NCBI RefSeq assembly: GCF_003480435.1
Contig: NZ_QUJB01000004.1
Coordinates: forward strand, 62,001-126,000
From: Clostridium sp. AM30-24
Lineage (GTDB): Bacteria > Bacillota > Clostridia > Lachnospirales > Lachnospiraceae
Length of the DNA stretch: 64,000 nt
Reading direction: 5' to 3'
Part shown: positions 8,516 to 17,724 of the stretch, in pieces
Position numbering within the stretch: position 1 is the first letter of the stretch
How the letters are laid out: each line of letters opens with the position of its first letter
Made by a program: the position numbers and the translations under genes
The notes under the pieces: model-generated
Seen by the model: the letters and a program-made list of their open reading frames with translations, nothing else
Database searches by the model: none
Told to the model about the DNA's origin: nothing

Positions 8516-9487
8516 ATGGGGAAATATATTGTAAAACGTCTTTTGATGATGATTCCGGTTATTTTGGCAGTTGCGATTCTGATCTTTACGATCATGACAT
8601 TTGTTCCGGGAAATCCAGCCTCGCTGATTTTAGGCGCGGATGCCACAGAGGAACAGATTCTCATTAAAGAACATGAATTGGGGCTGGATCAGCCGTATGT
8701 GATCCGTCTTGGAAATTTCTTAAAACAGACATTTGTGGACTTTGATTTTGGACGTTCCTACTGGACAAATACATCTGTTACAGAAGAACTGATGGCCCGC
8801 TTCCCGCGCACACTGGCGATTGCCGGTTTCGCAATGTTGTTTACCGTTATCATCGGTATTCCGTTGGGTATTTTCACCGCGATCCACGAAGGAACATTCG
8901 CAGACCGCATCGGAGTTTTACTTTGTGTAATCGGTGTTTCGATGCCGACGTTCTGGCTGGCAATGCTGTTTGTTCTGTTGTTTGCACTGAAATTGAAACT
9001 TCTGCCGGCACAGGGAATGGATGGAGCTAAATACTTTGTTCTTCCGGTAGTTGCACAGAGTTTAGGTGGAATTTCCGGAATGGTCCGTACCGCCCGTGCG
9101 GCGATGCTGGAGGTGGTCCGTGCTGATTACGTGACAACGGCCCGTTCCAAGGGACTTTCTGAAAGAAAAGTTATCTATGAACATGCACTTCCAAATGCAA
9201 TGCTTCCGATCATCTCTGTCTTAAGCGGGCAGCTTGCGAATCAGCTTGGCGGTGCTCTTGTTATCGAGCAGGTATTCTCGATTCCCGGAATCGGCTTATA
9301 CCTGATCAACGCGGTAAATACCCGTGACTATCCGGTAGCACAGTCCAGCGTTGTATTCTTATCGATTTTGTTCTCATTGATCGTACTTTTAACAGACCTC
9401 GGCTATGCGGCTGTTGATCCGATCATCCGCGCACAGTTTGTACAGGGTGGAACGAAGAAGAAAAAAAGAAAGGAGGAGAATGGCTGA
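8516..9487 (+). CDS. DppB/OppB-type ABC permease
   Basis: A 323-residue integral membrane protein, first permease subunit. It starts MGKYIVKRLLMMIPVILAV with the usual first helix, then the conserved extracellular loop FVPGNPASLILG, and the EAA-like cytoplasmic motif near VRADYVTTARSKGLSERKVI that docks the ATPases. The C-terminus is highly basic (KKKKRKEENG). ATG 8516 has a GGAAAGGAG site. The stop overlaps the next permease start by 8 nt, so the pair is translationally coupled. Confidence 0.92.
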   Translation: MGKYIVKRLLMMIPVILAVAILIFTIMTFVPGNPASLILGADATEEQILIKEHELGLDQPYVIRLGNFLKQTFVDFDFGRSYWTNTSVTEELMARFPRTLAIAGFAMLFTVIIGIPLGIFTAIHEGTFADRIGVLLCVIGVSMPTFWLAMLFVLLFALKLKLLPAQGMDGAKYFVLPVVAQSLGGISGMVRTARAAMLEVVRADYVTTARSKGLSERKVIYEHALPNAMLPIISVLSGQLANQLGGALVIEQVFSIPGIGLYLINAVNTRDYPVAQSSVVFLSILFSLIVLLTDLGYAAVDPIIRAQFVQGGTKKKKRKEENG

Positions 9488-10352
9488 TATGAAAAAGGAA
9501 AAACGTAAAGGCGTCAATCAATGGCAGGAAGTATTAAATATTCTGCTTCATAACCCGAATGCGATCATTGGATTTGTGATCGTGGCGGTTTTGATCATTC
9601 TGGCAATTCTTGCTCCGTGGATTTCTCCGTATAATTATCTGGAGATGAATCTGGCAATCGCAAAGCAGGGCCCGAGTGCTGCGCATATTTTTGGAACAGA
9701 TGACCTTGGACGCGACATCTTATCCCGTATCCTGTATGGTGGCCGTTACTCCATGTCCCTCGGATTCCTTTCTGTAGGCCTCGGAGCGATCGTAGCTATG
9801 GTGATCGGTTCTATAGCCGGTTACTTCGGTGGATGGGTAGATAACCTCTTAATGCGTATGATGGATGTGCTCTCCGCAATTCCCGGCATGCTGCTTTCCA
9901 TTATCGTTGCGGCAGCTCTCGGTACTGCATATCATGATACCGTTATCGCTATGGCAATCGGAAATGTTGCGGCCCTTTCACGAATCTTAAGGGCACAGAT
10001 CCTTAGCATCCGTGAAAAAGAATATGTACAGGCGGCCAAGGCATCCAACTGTTCCAACTTCCGAATCATATTTTCACACATCATTCCGAATTCAGTTATG
10101 CCAATGATCATTAACTGTACATCACGTCTTGCAGCAGCATTATTATTCTGTGCATCCTTAAGCTTCATCGGTCTTGGCGTACAGCCGCCGGAGCCAGAGT
10201 GGGGAGCAATGCTCGCGGGCGCACGCGGATATATCCGTACATATCCGTACATGTTGATATCCCCGGGAATCTTTATCGCACTTTCTGTTGTCGGATTTAC
10301 ACTTCTTGGCGATTCTCTCCGGGATGCGATGGATCCGAAACTTAGAAAGTAA
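9480..10352 (+). CDS. DppC/OppC-type ABC permease
   Basis: A 290-residue second permease subunit. ATG 9480 is chosen because AGGAGG lies at 9471-9476; an in-frame upstream ATG at 9405 is inside dppB and has no such site. Features include the N-terminal OppC region (NPNAIIGFVIVAVLIILAILAPW), the HIFGTDDLGRDILSRILYGGR motif characteristic of the family, and the coupling loop RILRAQILSIREKEYVQAAK. It pairs with the preceding permease to form the channel of a peptide-type importer. Confidence 0.92.
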   Translation: MADMKKEKRKGVNQWQEVLNILLHNPNAIIGFVIVAVLIILAILAPWISPYNYLEMNLAIAKQGPSAAHIFGTDDLGRDILSRILYGGRYSMSLGFLSVGLGAIVAMVIGSIAGYFGGWVDNLLMRMMDVLSAIPGMLLSIIVAAALGTAYHDTVIAMAIGNVAALSRILRAQILSIREKEYVQAAKASNCSNFRIIFSHIIPNSVMPMIINCTSRLAAALLFCASLSFIGLGVQPPEPEWGAMLAGARGYIRTYPYMLISPGIFIALSVVGFTLLGDSLRDAMDPKLRK

Positions 10353-10366
10353 AGGGAGGTGGAAAA

Positions 10367-11374
10367 ATGAGTGCAGATGAAAAAAAGAAGGCGGCAGATA
10401 TCGGTGAGTTTCTTGATGTGAGAAATCTCACAGTTCAGTATACATCCATGGGCAGCGTGATCCACGCAGTAAATGGCATCTCGTTCCGGTTAAATAAAGG
10501 AGAAACACTTGCTCTTGTAGGAGAGACTGGTGCCGGAAAGACATCGATTGCGAAGGCAATCTTAAGGATTTTGCCGGATGTTTCCGCAAAATCCGGCGGA
10601 GAAGTTTATTTCCAGGGAACCGATATGATGAAACTCAAGGAAAAAGAAATGCAGAAGATCCGCGGACATAAGATCTCCATGATCTTCCAGGATCCGATGA
10701 CAGCCTTAAACCCGACCATGCGTATCGGAAGACAGATTTCAGAAGTTGTATCTGCTCATCGAAATATTTCCAAAGAAGAGGCGGAAATAGAAGGCAAGAG
10801 GATGCTGGAATTGGTAGGAATCCCGGCAGAACGCTACAATGAATTCCCACACCAGTTCTCCGGTGGAATGAAACAGCGAGTTGTCATTGCAATTGCATTG
10901 GCCTGCAACCCGGAACTGCTCTTAGCCGATGAGCCGACGACCGCTCTGGATGTAACGATTCAGGCACAGGTTCTTGAGCTGATCAACGATTTGAAGGAGC
11001 GATTGAATACCTCCATGATTCTGATTACACATGATCTCGGTGTTGTAAATGAGACATGTGACAATGTGGCAGTTGTGTATGCCGGAAAGATCATTGAGTC
11101 CGGCAAAAAATATGATATCTTTAAACACCCGGCACACCCGTATACGAATGGTCTGTTCGGAGCACTTCCGAACATGAACTTAAACTCCAGCCGACTGCGC
11201 CCGATTGAGGGTCTTCTTCCGGATCCGACAAATCTCCCGGCAGGATGTGCATTTGCACCGCGCTGCCCGCATGCAACAGACAAGTGCAGACAGGGAACGA
11301 TCCCGGCGGTTGAGCTGGAACCGGGTCACTTCTGCGAGTGTATCCGGTTGGATGAGATCAGAAAGGAGCGTTAG
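10367..11374 (+). CDS. DppD/OppD-type ABC ATPase
   Basis: A 335-residue cytosolic ATPase. It has Walker [10 protein letters not shown], a Q-loop at [12 protein letters not shown], signature [12 protein letters not shown], Walker [14 protein letters not shown] and an H-loop in LITHDLGVV. The C-terminal oligopeptide-transport extension carries the Cys-rich tail ([15 protein letters not shown], and HFCEC) that in related proteins binds an iron-sulfur cluster. GGGAGGTGG precedes ATG 10367. It is intact and expected to hydrolyse ATP with the next gene product. Confidence 0.93.
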   Translation: MSADEKKKAADIGEFLDVRNLTVQYTSMGSVIHAVNGISFRLNKGETLALVGETGAGKTSIAKAILRILPDVSAKSGGEVYFQGTDMMKLKEKEMQKIRGHKISMIFQDPMTALNPTMRIGRQISEVVSAHRNISKEEAEIEGKRMLELVGIPAERYNEFPHQFSGGMKQRVVIAIALACNPELLLADEPTTALDVTIQAQVLELINDLKERLNTSMILITHDLGVVNETCDNVAVVYAGKIIESGKKYDIFKHPAHPYTNGLFGALPNMNLNSSRLRPIEGLLPDPTNLPAGCAFAPRCPHATDKCRQGTIPAVELEPGHFCECIRLDEIRKER

Positions 11375-11377
11375 AAC

Positions 11378-12328
11378 ATGGCATTAATTGAAGTTCAGCA
11401 CTTAAAAAAATATTTTGACGTTCCGAATGGAACTCTCCACGCAGTGGATGATGTCAGTTTTAAGATTGAAAAAGGTACGACGATGGGGGTTGTTGGTGAG
11501 TCCGGATGTGGAAAATCCACACTTGGAACGACCCTGATCCATCTTCAGGAGAGTACAGGGGGAAAGATCCTGTTCGAGGGCAGAGACGTGACGCATCTGG
11601 ATAAAAAGGAGCTTCGCACATACCGCGAGGATGTCCAGATCATCTTTCAGGACCCATATTCATCCCTGAATCCACGGTATAATATCGCGAGAACCATTAT
11701 GGAACCGCTGGAAATATCCGGACGCTTTAAATCAAAGGAAGAGATCCGCAGAGAGGCAGACCGGATCATGGATCTTGTCGGAATCGAGGAACGTCTCCGC
11801 GGATCTTATCCGCATGAACTTGACGGAGGCCGCAGACAGCGTGTGGGAATCGGCCGCGCTCTGGCTTTAAATCCGAAGTTTATTGTCTGCGATGAGCCGG
11901 TATCAGCCTTGGACGTATCGATTCAGGCTCAGGTATTAAATCTTTTAATGGATCTGCAGGAGCAGAAACAGCTTACCTACATGTTTGTTACGCATGATCT
12001 TTCTGTTGTCCGCCATATATCAGATAATATCTGCGTTATGTATCTCGGACAGCTTGTTGAGACATGTTCTTCAAAAAAGTTGTTTGAAAAACCACTTCAT
12101 CCTTACACGCAGGCACTTCTCTCCGCAATTCCGTCCACGGATGTGGACCGGAAAATGCAGCGTGTCCAGTTAAAAGGAGAGCTTACGTCCCCGATCAACC
12201 CGAAACCGGGATGCCGTTTTGCGGCCAGATGTCCTTACGCGACTGCAAAATGTCAGGAACCGCAGCAGCTGCGTGAGATTGAGAGTGGACATTTTGTCCA
12301 GTGCTGTCGGATCGAGGAGATTGACTGA
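11378..12328 (+). CDS. DppF/OppF-type ABC ATPase
   Basis: A 316-residue ATPase and partner of the preceding subunit, only 3 nt downstream. Walker A is GESGCGKST, Walker B FIVCDEPVSALDV, with an H-loop in FVTHDLSVV. The signature is unusual, ELDGGRRQRVGIGRAL, with Asp-Gly-Gly-Arg where LSGGQ is typical; as the partner ATPase is canonical, one composite site may be altered. The C-terminal extension has the family Cys motif (GCRFAARCPYATAKC). Function is import energy for the peptide-type transporter. Confidence 0.92.
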   Translation: MALIEVQHLKKYFDVPNGTLHAVDDVSFKIEKGTTMGVVGESGCGKSTLGTTLIHLQESTGGKILFEGRDVTHLDKKELRTYREDVQIIFQDPYSSLNPRYNIARTIMEPLEISGRFKSKEEIRREADRIMDLVGIEERLRGSYPHELDGGRRQRVGIGRALALNPKFIVCDEPVSALDVSIQAQVLNLLMDLQEQKQLTYMFVTHDLSVVRHISDNICVMYLGQLVETCSSKKLFEKPLHPYTQALLSAIPSTDVDRKMQRVQLKGELTSPINPKPGCRFAARCPYATAKCQEPQQLREIESGHFVQCCRIEEID

Positions 12329-12342
12329 TAGGAGGAACTGCC

Positions 12343-13710
12343 ATGTACGAGTTGAAAGCAGGGGCCTGTGAAGCCGGAATCAATCCGCCCGAAGAATTGT
12401 TTCCGTTCCGCAAATATGAAAATTCATTTTTCGAGGGATGCCTCGATGAATTAAAGGCAAAAGCAATCGTTCTTGACAATGGAGCGACCAGATTTCTGAT
12501 CCTTGGAATGGATGTCGGGGAGACATTGAACGGAGAGCAGAAAGCGGAGATCACGAAAAAGTACGGATTTGACTATGAGCATATTCTTACATTCAATACA
12601 CACAATCATTCCGCTCCTTGCTGGGGTCATGTTCCGGCACCGCGGGGCAAAAAGCCGCAGGATCAGAGCGAACGGGAGATCGTCTATGAAAAAACAGTAA
12701 TGGCGGGGATTCATAAAGCTGTTGAAGGCGCGATCGCTTCATTGCGTCCGGCCCGGTATGGATTTGGAACTGGAGAGAGCTATATCAATACAAACAGAGA
12801 CCAGCTTTTTGAGGATGGTTTCTGGATGCAGGGACAGAATTATACTGGTTTTTCAGATAAGACTTTAGCGGTCATGAAATGGGAAGATTACGATGGAAAT
12901 TTGATTGCGGCATTTTTGAATTACTGCTGTCACGGAACGTGCGCGTTTACAAGACGTGACGTTGACGGAAAAATTAAGACTTCGCCGGAATTCATGGGAT
13001 ATGCCTGCAATTATGTGCAGGAGCGTTACGGTGGAACTCCTGTGATTATCTGGTCATCAGGGGCAGCCGGGGATCAGAATCCGTTGTTTTCCTCTGAGGG
13101 ATTTCCGAGAACATATGAGAAGGATGGATATTCTGAGAGTATAGACACACCGGATGGAACCCAGTACATGATCCAGAAACATTGGGGATTCCAGCACGGG
13201 ATCGACGCGATTCATGTGATCGAGTCGATCCGGGATATGAAAGAACGGATGAAGATAACAACATCGTCTACCATTGTAAAACTGGAGGGGCAGAAAGCTC
13301 CGGAAGGCGCTGATATGCAGTATAATCGTCTTCTGGTGGATAATTTCCTTCGGGGATATCGCCCGGACCTGTTTGAAAACGGAAAACATCCGGAAAAGAA
13401 ACTTGTAGAGATGGTGCCGGATGGAACGGTGGATCTCTATATGCAGCTTGCGATTCTTGGAGATGCCGCTTTTGTGGGGGAAGCCGCGGAGCCATACTGC
13501 CGGATCGGAGCGAAATGTAAAGAAGCGTCCCCGCTTAAGAACACAGTGGTTGTGACCCATACAGATGGAAGAAAAGCAGGATATATTCTCGACGATGCAT
13601 CTGCGGACCATAAAGTATTCCAGAGTTTCGCAAAGGTGCGGCCGGGAAACAATGATGGAAAGATCATAAGAGGAATGCTGGATATGTTTGATGACGCGCT
13701 GAATAAGTAG
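12343..13710 (+). CDS. Neutral/alkaline ceramidase-like amidohydrolase (cytosolic)
   Basis: A 455-residue protein with no signal peptide. FNTHNHSAP (84-92), NYCCHGTC (193-200) and SSGAAGDQNP (238-247) line up with the zinc-binding and active-site blocks of the neutral ceramidase N-terminal domain family (PF04734-like). The classical block reads GD-x-SPN with a Ser nucleophile; here it is GDQNP, so chemistry or substrate may differ. Family members hydrolyse amide bonds of N-acyl lipids, but many bacterial homologues have no known substrate. It lies 14 nt after the transporter ATPase gene with TAGGAGG before ATG 12343, so it is probably co-transcribed and acts on the imported molecule or its derivative. 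Confidence is good for the fold and low for the substrate. Confidence 0.75.
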   Translation: MYELKAGACEAGINPPEELFPFRKYENSFFEGCLDELKAKAIVLDNGATRFLILGMDVGETLNGEQKAEITKKYGFDYEHILTFNTHNHSAPCWGHVPAPRGKKPQDQSEREIVYEKTVMAGIHKAVEGAIASLRPARYGFGTGESYINTNRDQLFEDGFWMQGQNYTGFSDKTLAVMKWEDYDGNLIAAFLNYCCHGTCAFTRRDVDGKIKTSPEFMGYACNYVQERYGGTPVIIWSSGAAGDQNPLFSSEGFPRTYEKDGYSESIDTPDGTQYMIQKHWGFQHGIDAIHVIESIRDMKERMKITTSSTIVKLEGQKAPEGADMQYNRLLVDNFLRGYRPDLFENGKHPEKKLVEMVPDGTVDLYMQLAILGDAAFVGEAAEPYCRIGAKCKEASPLKNTVVVTHTDGRKAGYILDDASADHKVFQSFAKVRPGNNDGKIIRGMLDMFDDALNK

Positions 13711-13737
13711 TGTTCAACGAAAAAGGAGGTATTTTAA

Positions 13738-14601
13738 GTGAAAACAAGAAAAATGCCGTGGTTTGAATTTGCACCGGATACATATGAGATCGATGAGTTT
13801 GACTGTGCTTCGATCTTCTTGTTTGTGGGAACGGAGCGAGCACTTTTACTTGACACGGGGATTGGAATCGGAGATTTGAAAGGACTTGTGGAAGAAATTA
13901 CGGATAAGCCGTATGATGTTGTCCTGACTCATGGACATCGGGATCATACAGGCGGTGCTGGATGGTTTGATACAGTCTATTTGAATAGAAAAGACTATGA
14001 ATTATATCCGTTTCCGCCGACTGTGGAGCAGAGAAGAGATTACGCGAGGATGATCCGGGCGAGAGAGCACAAGTATTATCCATATAAGGAAGAAGTGGAT
14101 ATTGTGGAGTGGCCGAAGATTCCGGAGAGAAAACCGCTGGAAGATGGGCAGGTCTTTGATCTCGGCGGAAGAACGCTGACGTTCTATGAATGCGGTGGAC
14201 ACACACCGGGTGAGATGGTGGTGATTGATGACAAAAACCGTATTTTATTCTGCGGGGATGCATGCAATAATCATCTGCTGTTCAGACTTGGACCTGGAGA
14301 ACCGGGATTCATCAGCACAGAGGAAGCCGGGGAGAATCTGGAACGGATCTGGAACATGAGAGACCGCTATGATATCGTGATGAATTCCCATCATGATTAC
14401 CGGGCAGTCGGAGGACCGATAGCTCCGACGGTTATGCCGAACGCGATTCAGTGCTGCAAGGATCTGGTAGCAGGAACTCCGCATCTGATGCAGATCGATA
14501 ATCCACTGAAGTTAGAAGGAGCAGATCCGACGATCACGGTCGCGTCTCTTGATGGAATCAGTTGGGTTGTGTTCAATCCGGAAGGAATTCACAGAGTATA
14601 A
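13738..14601 (+). CDS. Metallo-beta-lactamase-fold hydrolase
   Basis: A 287-residue cytosolic enzyme. The metal-binding signature THGHRDH (64-70), GGHTPGEM (His155), CGDACNNH (Asp174) and NSHHDY near the C-terminus give a complete binuclear zinc site. The start is GTG 13738, preceded by AAGGAGG. The superfamily includes glyoxalase II-like thioesterases, lactonases and phosphodiesterases; nothing here decides among them. As last gene of the transporter operon it probably carries out a second hydrolytic step in the same catabolic route as the ceramidase-like protein (inference). Confidence 0.85.
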   Translation: MKTRKMPWFEFAPDTYEIDEFDCASIFLFVGTERALLLDTGIGIGDLKGLVEEITDKPYDVVLTHGHRDHTGGAGWFDTVYLNRKDYELYPFPPTVEQRRDYARMIRAREHKYYPYKEEVDIVEWPKIPERKPLEDGQVFDLGGRTLTFYECGGHTPGEMVVIDDKNRILFCGDACNNHLLFRLGPGEPGFISTEEAGENLERIWNMRDRYDIVMNSHHDYRAVGGPIAPTVMPNAIQCCKDLVAGTPHLMQIDNPLKLEGADPTITVASLDGISWVVFNPEGIHRV

Positions 14602-14620
14602 ACTCGTGGATGATACATAA

Positions 14621-14679
14621 AAAAAGAACCGTCATCCGGCGTGTGGGAGGAAAAAACACACCGGATGACGGTTCTTTTT
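14621..14679. terminator. Bidirectional rho-independent terminator
   Basis: A long stem formed by 14621-14645 and 14657-14679 with a 2-nt bulge, A-rich on the left and T-rich on the right. It can stop both the plus-strand operon ending at 14601 and the minus-strand gene ending at 14683. Confidence 0.85.
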
Positions 14680-14682
14680 AAA

Positions 14683-15186
14683 TCAGCGTCTAAAATAGCG
14701 ATCCAGATAAGCCTCTTCTTTCAGCCATGCGAAAACCGGTTTCTCTTCCCAATATTTCTGCACAGCTTTCAGACGTTTTACGGAATACCGCATGTAGCGT
14801 TTTTCTTTTGGCGGCCAGTTGAGGCACATATGAAAACGTTCTTTCTCGGTCATAGACTCTGGAGAAAAGTAAAGATAAAGTTCTCCAACTTTCGTTTTTT
14901 CAGCATTTTTCATGACCTTCATATTGGCGATCCCAACCTCCTGAATCTTATCCCAGGAAAGTTCATTGTAGGATTTCCATAAAAAACGATTTCGCACACC
15001 ATTTTCGTCGATTTCAAGATATTTCGTAAAATGACATAAAAGAAGAAAATAGACTACGGAAAGTACAGCGTACAGAACCATTGGTATCATTTTGTGTGAT
15101 TGAAATGAGACGACAAAAAGGAAAAGAAATAAAATAAAGGCAAACAGTGAAAGCAGAGACTTCACTGGATTGATCAGATATCGCAT
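14683..15186 (-). CDS. Small membrane protein with PH-like domain (unknown function)
   Basis: 167 residues from the ATG at 15186. An upstream in-frame ATG (15207) contains the ribosome binding site AAAGGAG within its codons, so it is rejected. Two hydrophobic helices (LLSLFAFILFLFLFVVSF; MVLYAVLSVVYFLLLCHF) precede a cytosolic domain starting YLEIDENGVRNRFLWKSYNELSWDKIQEV, which resembles bacterial PH-like (bPH) domains, where a WDxI strand follows the membrane hairpin. No enzyme motif is seen. It is the second gene of a two-gene minus-strand unit with another PH-like membrane protein and may work with it in membrane homeostasis (weak inference). Confidence 0.6.
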   Translation of the reverse strand: MRYLINPVKSLLSLFAFILFLFLFVVSFQSHKMIPMVLYAVLSVVYFLLLCHFTKYLEIDENGVRNRFLWKSYNELSWDKIQEVGIANMKVMKNAEKTKVGELYLYFSPESMTEKERFHMCLNWPPKEKRYMRYSVKRLKAVQKYWEEKPVFAWLKEEAYLDRYFRR

Positions 15187-15203
15187 AAAAACTCCTTTCC
15201 GTA

Positions 15204-15641
15204 TCACTGCTGTTTTTCGCTGACAAATTCAGTCAAGGAAGTGCTTAGGGCAGCAGTTACTTTTTCCGATTCGTAGTTAAAAAGGATAATACCATTTTTA
15301 GTCCGGATCTCGATTGCAGATCGAATCGACGGGACAGCACAGAGAGCATATGTACCATATACGTCATTATGAAAAGTTCCGTAATACAGACGGCGGTTTT
15401 GTACGCCGGAAACTTTTGTGCCGCTGTTGTAGTCGTCAATAAGCGTGATTGATTGGATTTCCCTGTAGTCAATGGAAAAAGGTTCGGTTCCTGACGGACC
15501 GGTGATGACAATCCGGGTGTCATTGAAATCGATCCCGACGGATGCTGCATTCTGCATACGGATGGCGGCTACAAATACCATGATCAGGATCAATGCACTG
15601 GTGATATAACGGGAATATTTTTTGTTCACGAAATCCCTCAC
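15204..15641 (-). CDS. Small membrane-anchored PH-like protein (unknown function)
   Basis: 145 residues with one N-terminal membrane helix (YITSALILIMVFVAAIRM). A beta-rich domain follows with the pattern IDYREIQSITLIDDYNSGTKV and SAIEIRTKNGIILFNYES, typical of bacterial PH-like domains. The start is GTG 15641 or the in-frame GTG at 15629, which has GAGGGA just upstream. The stop lies 17 nt before the start of the companion gene. Function is unknown. Confidence 0.55.
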   Translation of the reverse strand: MRDFVNKKYSRYITSALILIMVFVAAIRMQNAASVGIDFNDTRIVITGPSGTEPFSIDYREIQSITLIDDYNSGTKVSGVQNRRLYYGTFHNDVYGTYALCAVPSIRSAIEIRTKNGIILFNYESEKVTAALSTSLTEFVSEKQQ

Positions 15642-15751
15642 TTCTCTTGTGTGATGACATCATTATCAGTCAAAATGCACAAAAAAACAAGGCGACAAAT
15701 TAAAGACTATGTGAAAAATATTTGCGATTTTGATGAATGATGATGAAAATA

Positions 15752-15840
15752 GTCCCATGTTTTCAATAAGCTGAGGAATCTGCCAGATTCATTTTAACAA
15801 AGAGAACAATGACAGATGCCGCAGCGAGAAGACATGGGAC
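15752..15840. repeat. Nested inverted-repeat element 3' of luxS
   Basis: A closing stem 15752-15760 / 15832-15840 is a perfect 9-bp inverted repeat. It encloses an inner perfect hairpin 15776-15781 / 15785-15790. The element starts 28 nt after the luxS stop on the minus strand. It has no coding potential and no clear T run, so it may be a dispersed repeat, a structured 3' UTR or a small RNA. The rest of 15642-15868 shows nothing further. Confidence 0.4.
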
Positions 15841-15868
15841 GTATTTTCAGAATATTTGAGGTGAAGGA

Positions 15869-16348
15869 TTATTCCGGATAAACAAGCTGTTCCTCGCGGA
15901 TATCCTCAAGTACCTCATCATAGAACTTTCCGGCAAGATATTTTGCCATCGGGAGGTTCATGTCGAGGTAGTTTCCGCAGTCGCGGGCAGCGGCACCCGG
16001 AACTTCGCCCTCGTAATCGCGGATAAAGAGGAACATCTCCTGAAGCAGCGGGATAATGTCCGCAGACTCATAATCGCCGGCGAGAAGCAGGTAGAATCCG
16101 GTGCGGCATCCCATCGGGCCGAAGTAGAGAACTTTATCTTTGTAAAGACGATGATTTCTTAAGAAGGTTGCGCCGAGATGTTCGATCGTATGGACCTCGG
16201 CAGTGTTCATAACCGGCTCAAAGTTCGGACGGGTCATACGGATATCGAAGGTCGTAATATGGCAGTCTCCGGCAATATCCCTTCGGGAAACGTAAACACC
16301 GGGAATCAGTTTCAGATGATTGACAGTGAAGCTCGTGATCTTTTCCAT
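15869..16348 (-). CDS. luxS: S-ribosylhomocysteine lyase LuxS
   Basis: 159 residues, the normal LuxS length, starting at MEKITSFTVNHLKL (ATG 16348, with AAAGGGTG upstream). A longer in-frame extension to 16429 lacks family similarity. The iron/zinc site is intact: HTIEH (HxxEH) and GPMGCRTGFY with its metal-ligand/catalytic Cys. The enzyme splits S-ribosylhomocysteine to homocysteine and DPD, the precursor of AI-2, completing the activated methyl cycle in the cytosol. It stands alone on the minus strand; no Pfs gene is adjacent. Confidence 0.95.
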   Translation of the reverse strand: MEKITSFTVNHLKLIPGVYVSRRDIAGDCHITTFDIRMTRPNFEPVMNTAEVHTIEHLGATFLRNHRLYKDKVLYFGPMGCRTGFYLLLAGDYESADIIPLLQEMFLFIRDYEGEVPGAAARDCGNYLDMNLPMAKYLAGKFYDEVLEDIREEQLVYPE

Positions 16349-16648
16349 AATCAGATACACCCTTTCGTGAGTTTTGCTGTTTGTTGTTGTAGACAGGTTG
16401 GAATTTTCCGAACTGAAAATTCTGTACAATACAGAGGCAGATGCCGTCTGACTGTATCAACTTTTATTATAAAGGGGATACCGTGTGGTTACAAGATGGA
16501 ATTTGTAAATTGTCAGTGCCTGTTCAGCAGATCTACGCACTTCATACGCACTTCAATTGTCAATTTATTCTTGTCTCACTTTCTGATTTGTACTATAATA
16601 ACGTGTAACGGGATTTTTGAACTGAAACATATCCCATAAGGAGTGGCT

Positions 16649-17542
16649 ATGAAATTACTGGCATATGAAGTAGACAAAAGATCTTTTTTAGGTGTATTGA
16701 ATGAGGATGAAACCTGGGTTTATCCGGTTTCTGCTGCGGGAATGGAATATCGGTCCATGAAGGACCTGATCCGCGAAGCGGGACCGTCTGAGATGGAAAT
16801 GCTGGATTATATTTCAAAGAAAGCCCCGGGTGATGTTATGGGAGCGGCACCGGTGGATGAGATCCGGGTCGTATCTCCGATCGCGGAGCCGGATCAGGAT
16901 ATTATCTGTCTGGGAATCAACTACATGGATCATGCGGAGGAATCTGCGAGATTTGAAAAACGTGAATTTGAGAGACCGGAGAAAGCAATCTATTTCTCAA
17001 AACGTGTGAACCGCACGAATGATCCCGATGGAATCATTCCGGCTCATAAGAATCTGACAAATCAGCTGGATTATGAGGCAGAGCTTGCCGTTATTATTAA
17101 GAAAGACGCAAAGGACGTAAAGCCGGGCGAAGTGAAGGACTATATTTTCGGCTATACGATCATGAATGATGTCAGCGCCAGAGAGGTTCAGACTGAGCAT
17201 AAACAGTGGTATTTCGGAAAGAGTCTGGACGGATTTACACCGCTCGGTCCGTGTATCATGACTGCGGATTCTACTGCGTTTCCGCCGGTGTTAAAGATCC
17301 AGTCTAAGGTAAACGGAGAACTCCGCCAGAATTCCAATACAGGACTCTTTATCCATGGAATCGAGGAAGTGATCTGTGAACTTACACAGGGTATGACATT
17401 AAAAGCAGGAACGATCATCGCAACAGGAACGCCGGCAGGAGTCGGCATGGGATTCGTTCCGCCGAAATTCCTTGAGACCGGGGACGTTGTAGAGTGCATA
17501 ATTGAAGGAATCGGTACACTCCGGAATACGGTTGGTGAGTAG
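16649..17542 (+). CDS. Fumarylacetoacetate hydrolase (FAH) family protein
   Basis: 297 residues from ATG 16649, preceded by AAGGAG at 16638-16643, which overlaps the alternative GTG 16643. The FAH catalytic domain begins near IICLGINYMDHAEES. Metal ligands are visible in the YEAELAVIIKK block and in GYTIMNDVSAREVQ. The conserved end GTIIATGTPAGVGMG is present. Family members are Mg-dependent hydrolases or decarboxylases acting on acylpyruvates and related oxo-acids, so the substrate is undefined. It is monocistronic, ending in its own terminator. Confidence 0.88.
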   Translation: MKLLAYEVDKRSFLGVLNEDETWVYPVSAAGMEYRSMKDLIREAGPSEMEMLDYISKKAPGDVMGAAPVDEIRVVSPIAEPDQDIICLGINYMDHAEESARFEKREFERPEKAIYFSKRVNRTNDPDGIIPAHKNLTNQLDYEAELAVIIKKDAKDVKPGEVKDYIFGYTIMNDVSAREVQTEHKQWYFGKSLDGFTPLGPCIMTADSTAFPPVLKIQSKVNGELRQNSNTGLFIHGIEEVICELTQGMTLKAGTIIATGTPAGVGMGFVPPKFLETGDVVECIIEGIGTLRNTVGE

Positions 17543-17608
17543 ATGCCGGGTCGGTGTGCTCACGCGTCGTGGAAGACATGCATCATAAAAATTAAGAGGA
17601 GAACAGTT

Positions 17609-17667
17609 GCCATGAAGGGAGCAGAAAGCCGGTCAGAACGACGGGCTGCTCTTTTCATGGCTTTTTT
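17609..17667 (+). terminator. Rho-independent terminator after the FAH-family gene
   Basis: A long imperfect stem pairs about 17609-17624 with 17646-17661 and is followed by six Ts (17662-17667). It separates the FAH gene from larB. Confidence 0.7.
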
Positions 17668-17724
17668 GTGCAACAGAAAATTCTGAGGAAGTCCCTGTCG
17701 CACAAAAGCGTGAGGAAATTATAC

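Noticed and set aside
14641..14982. 113-residue plus-strand frame inside the bPH gene region
   Set aside because: It starts in the terminator and lies opposite a gene with a good ribosome site and membrane helices.
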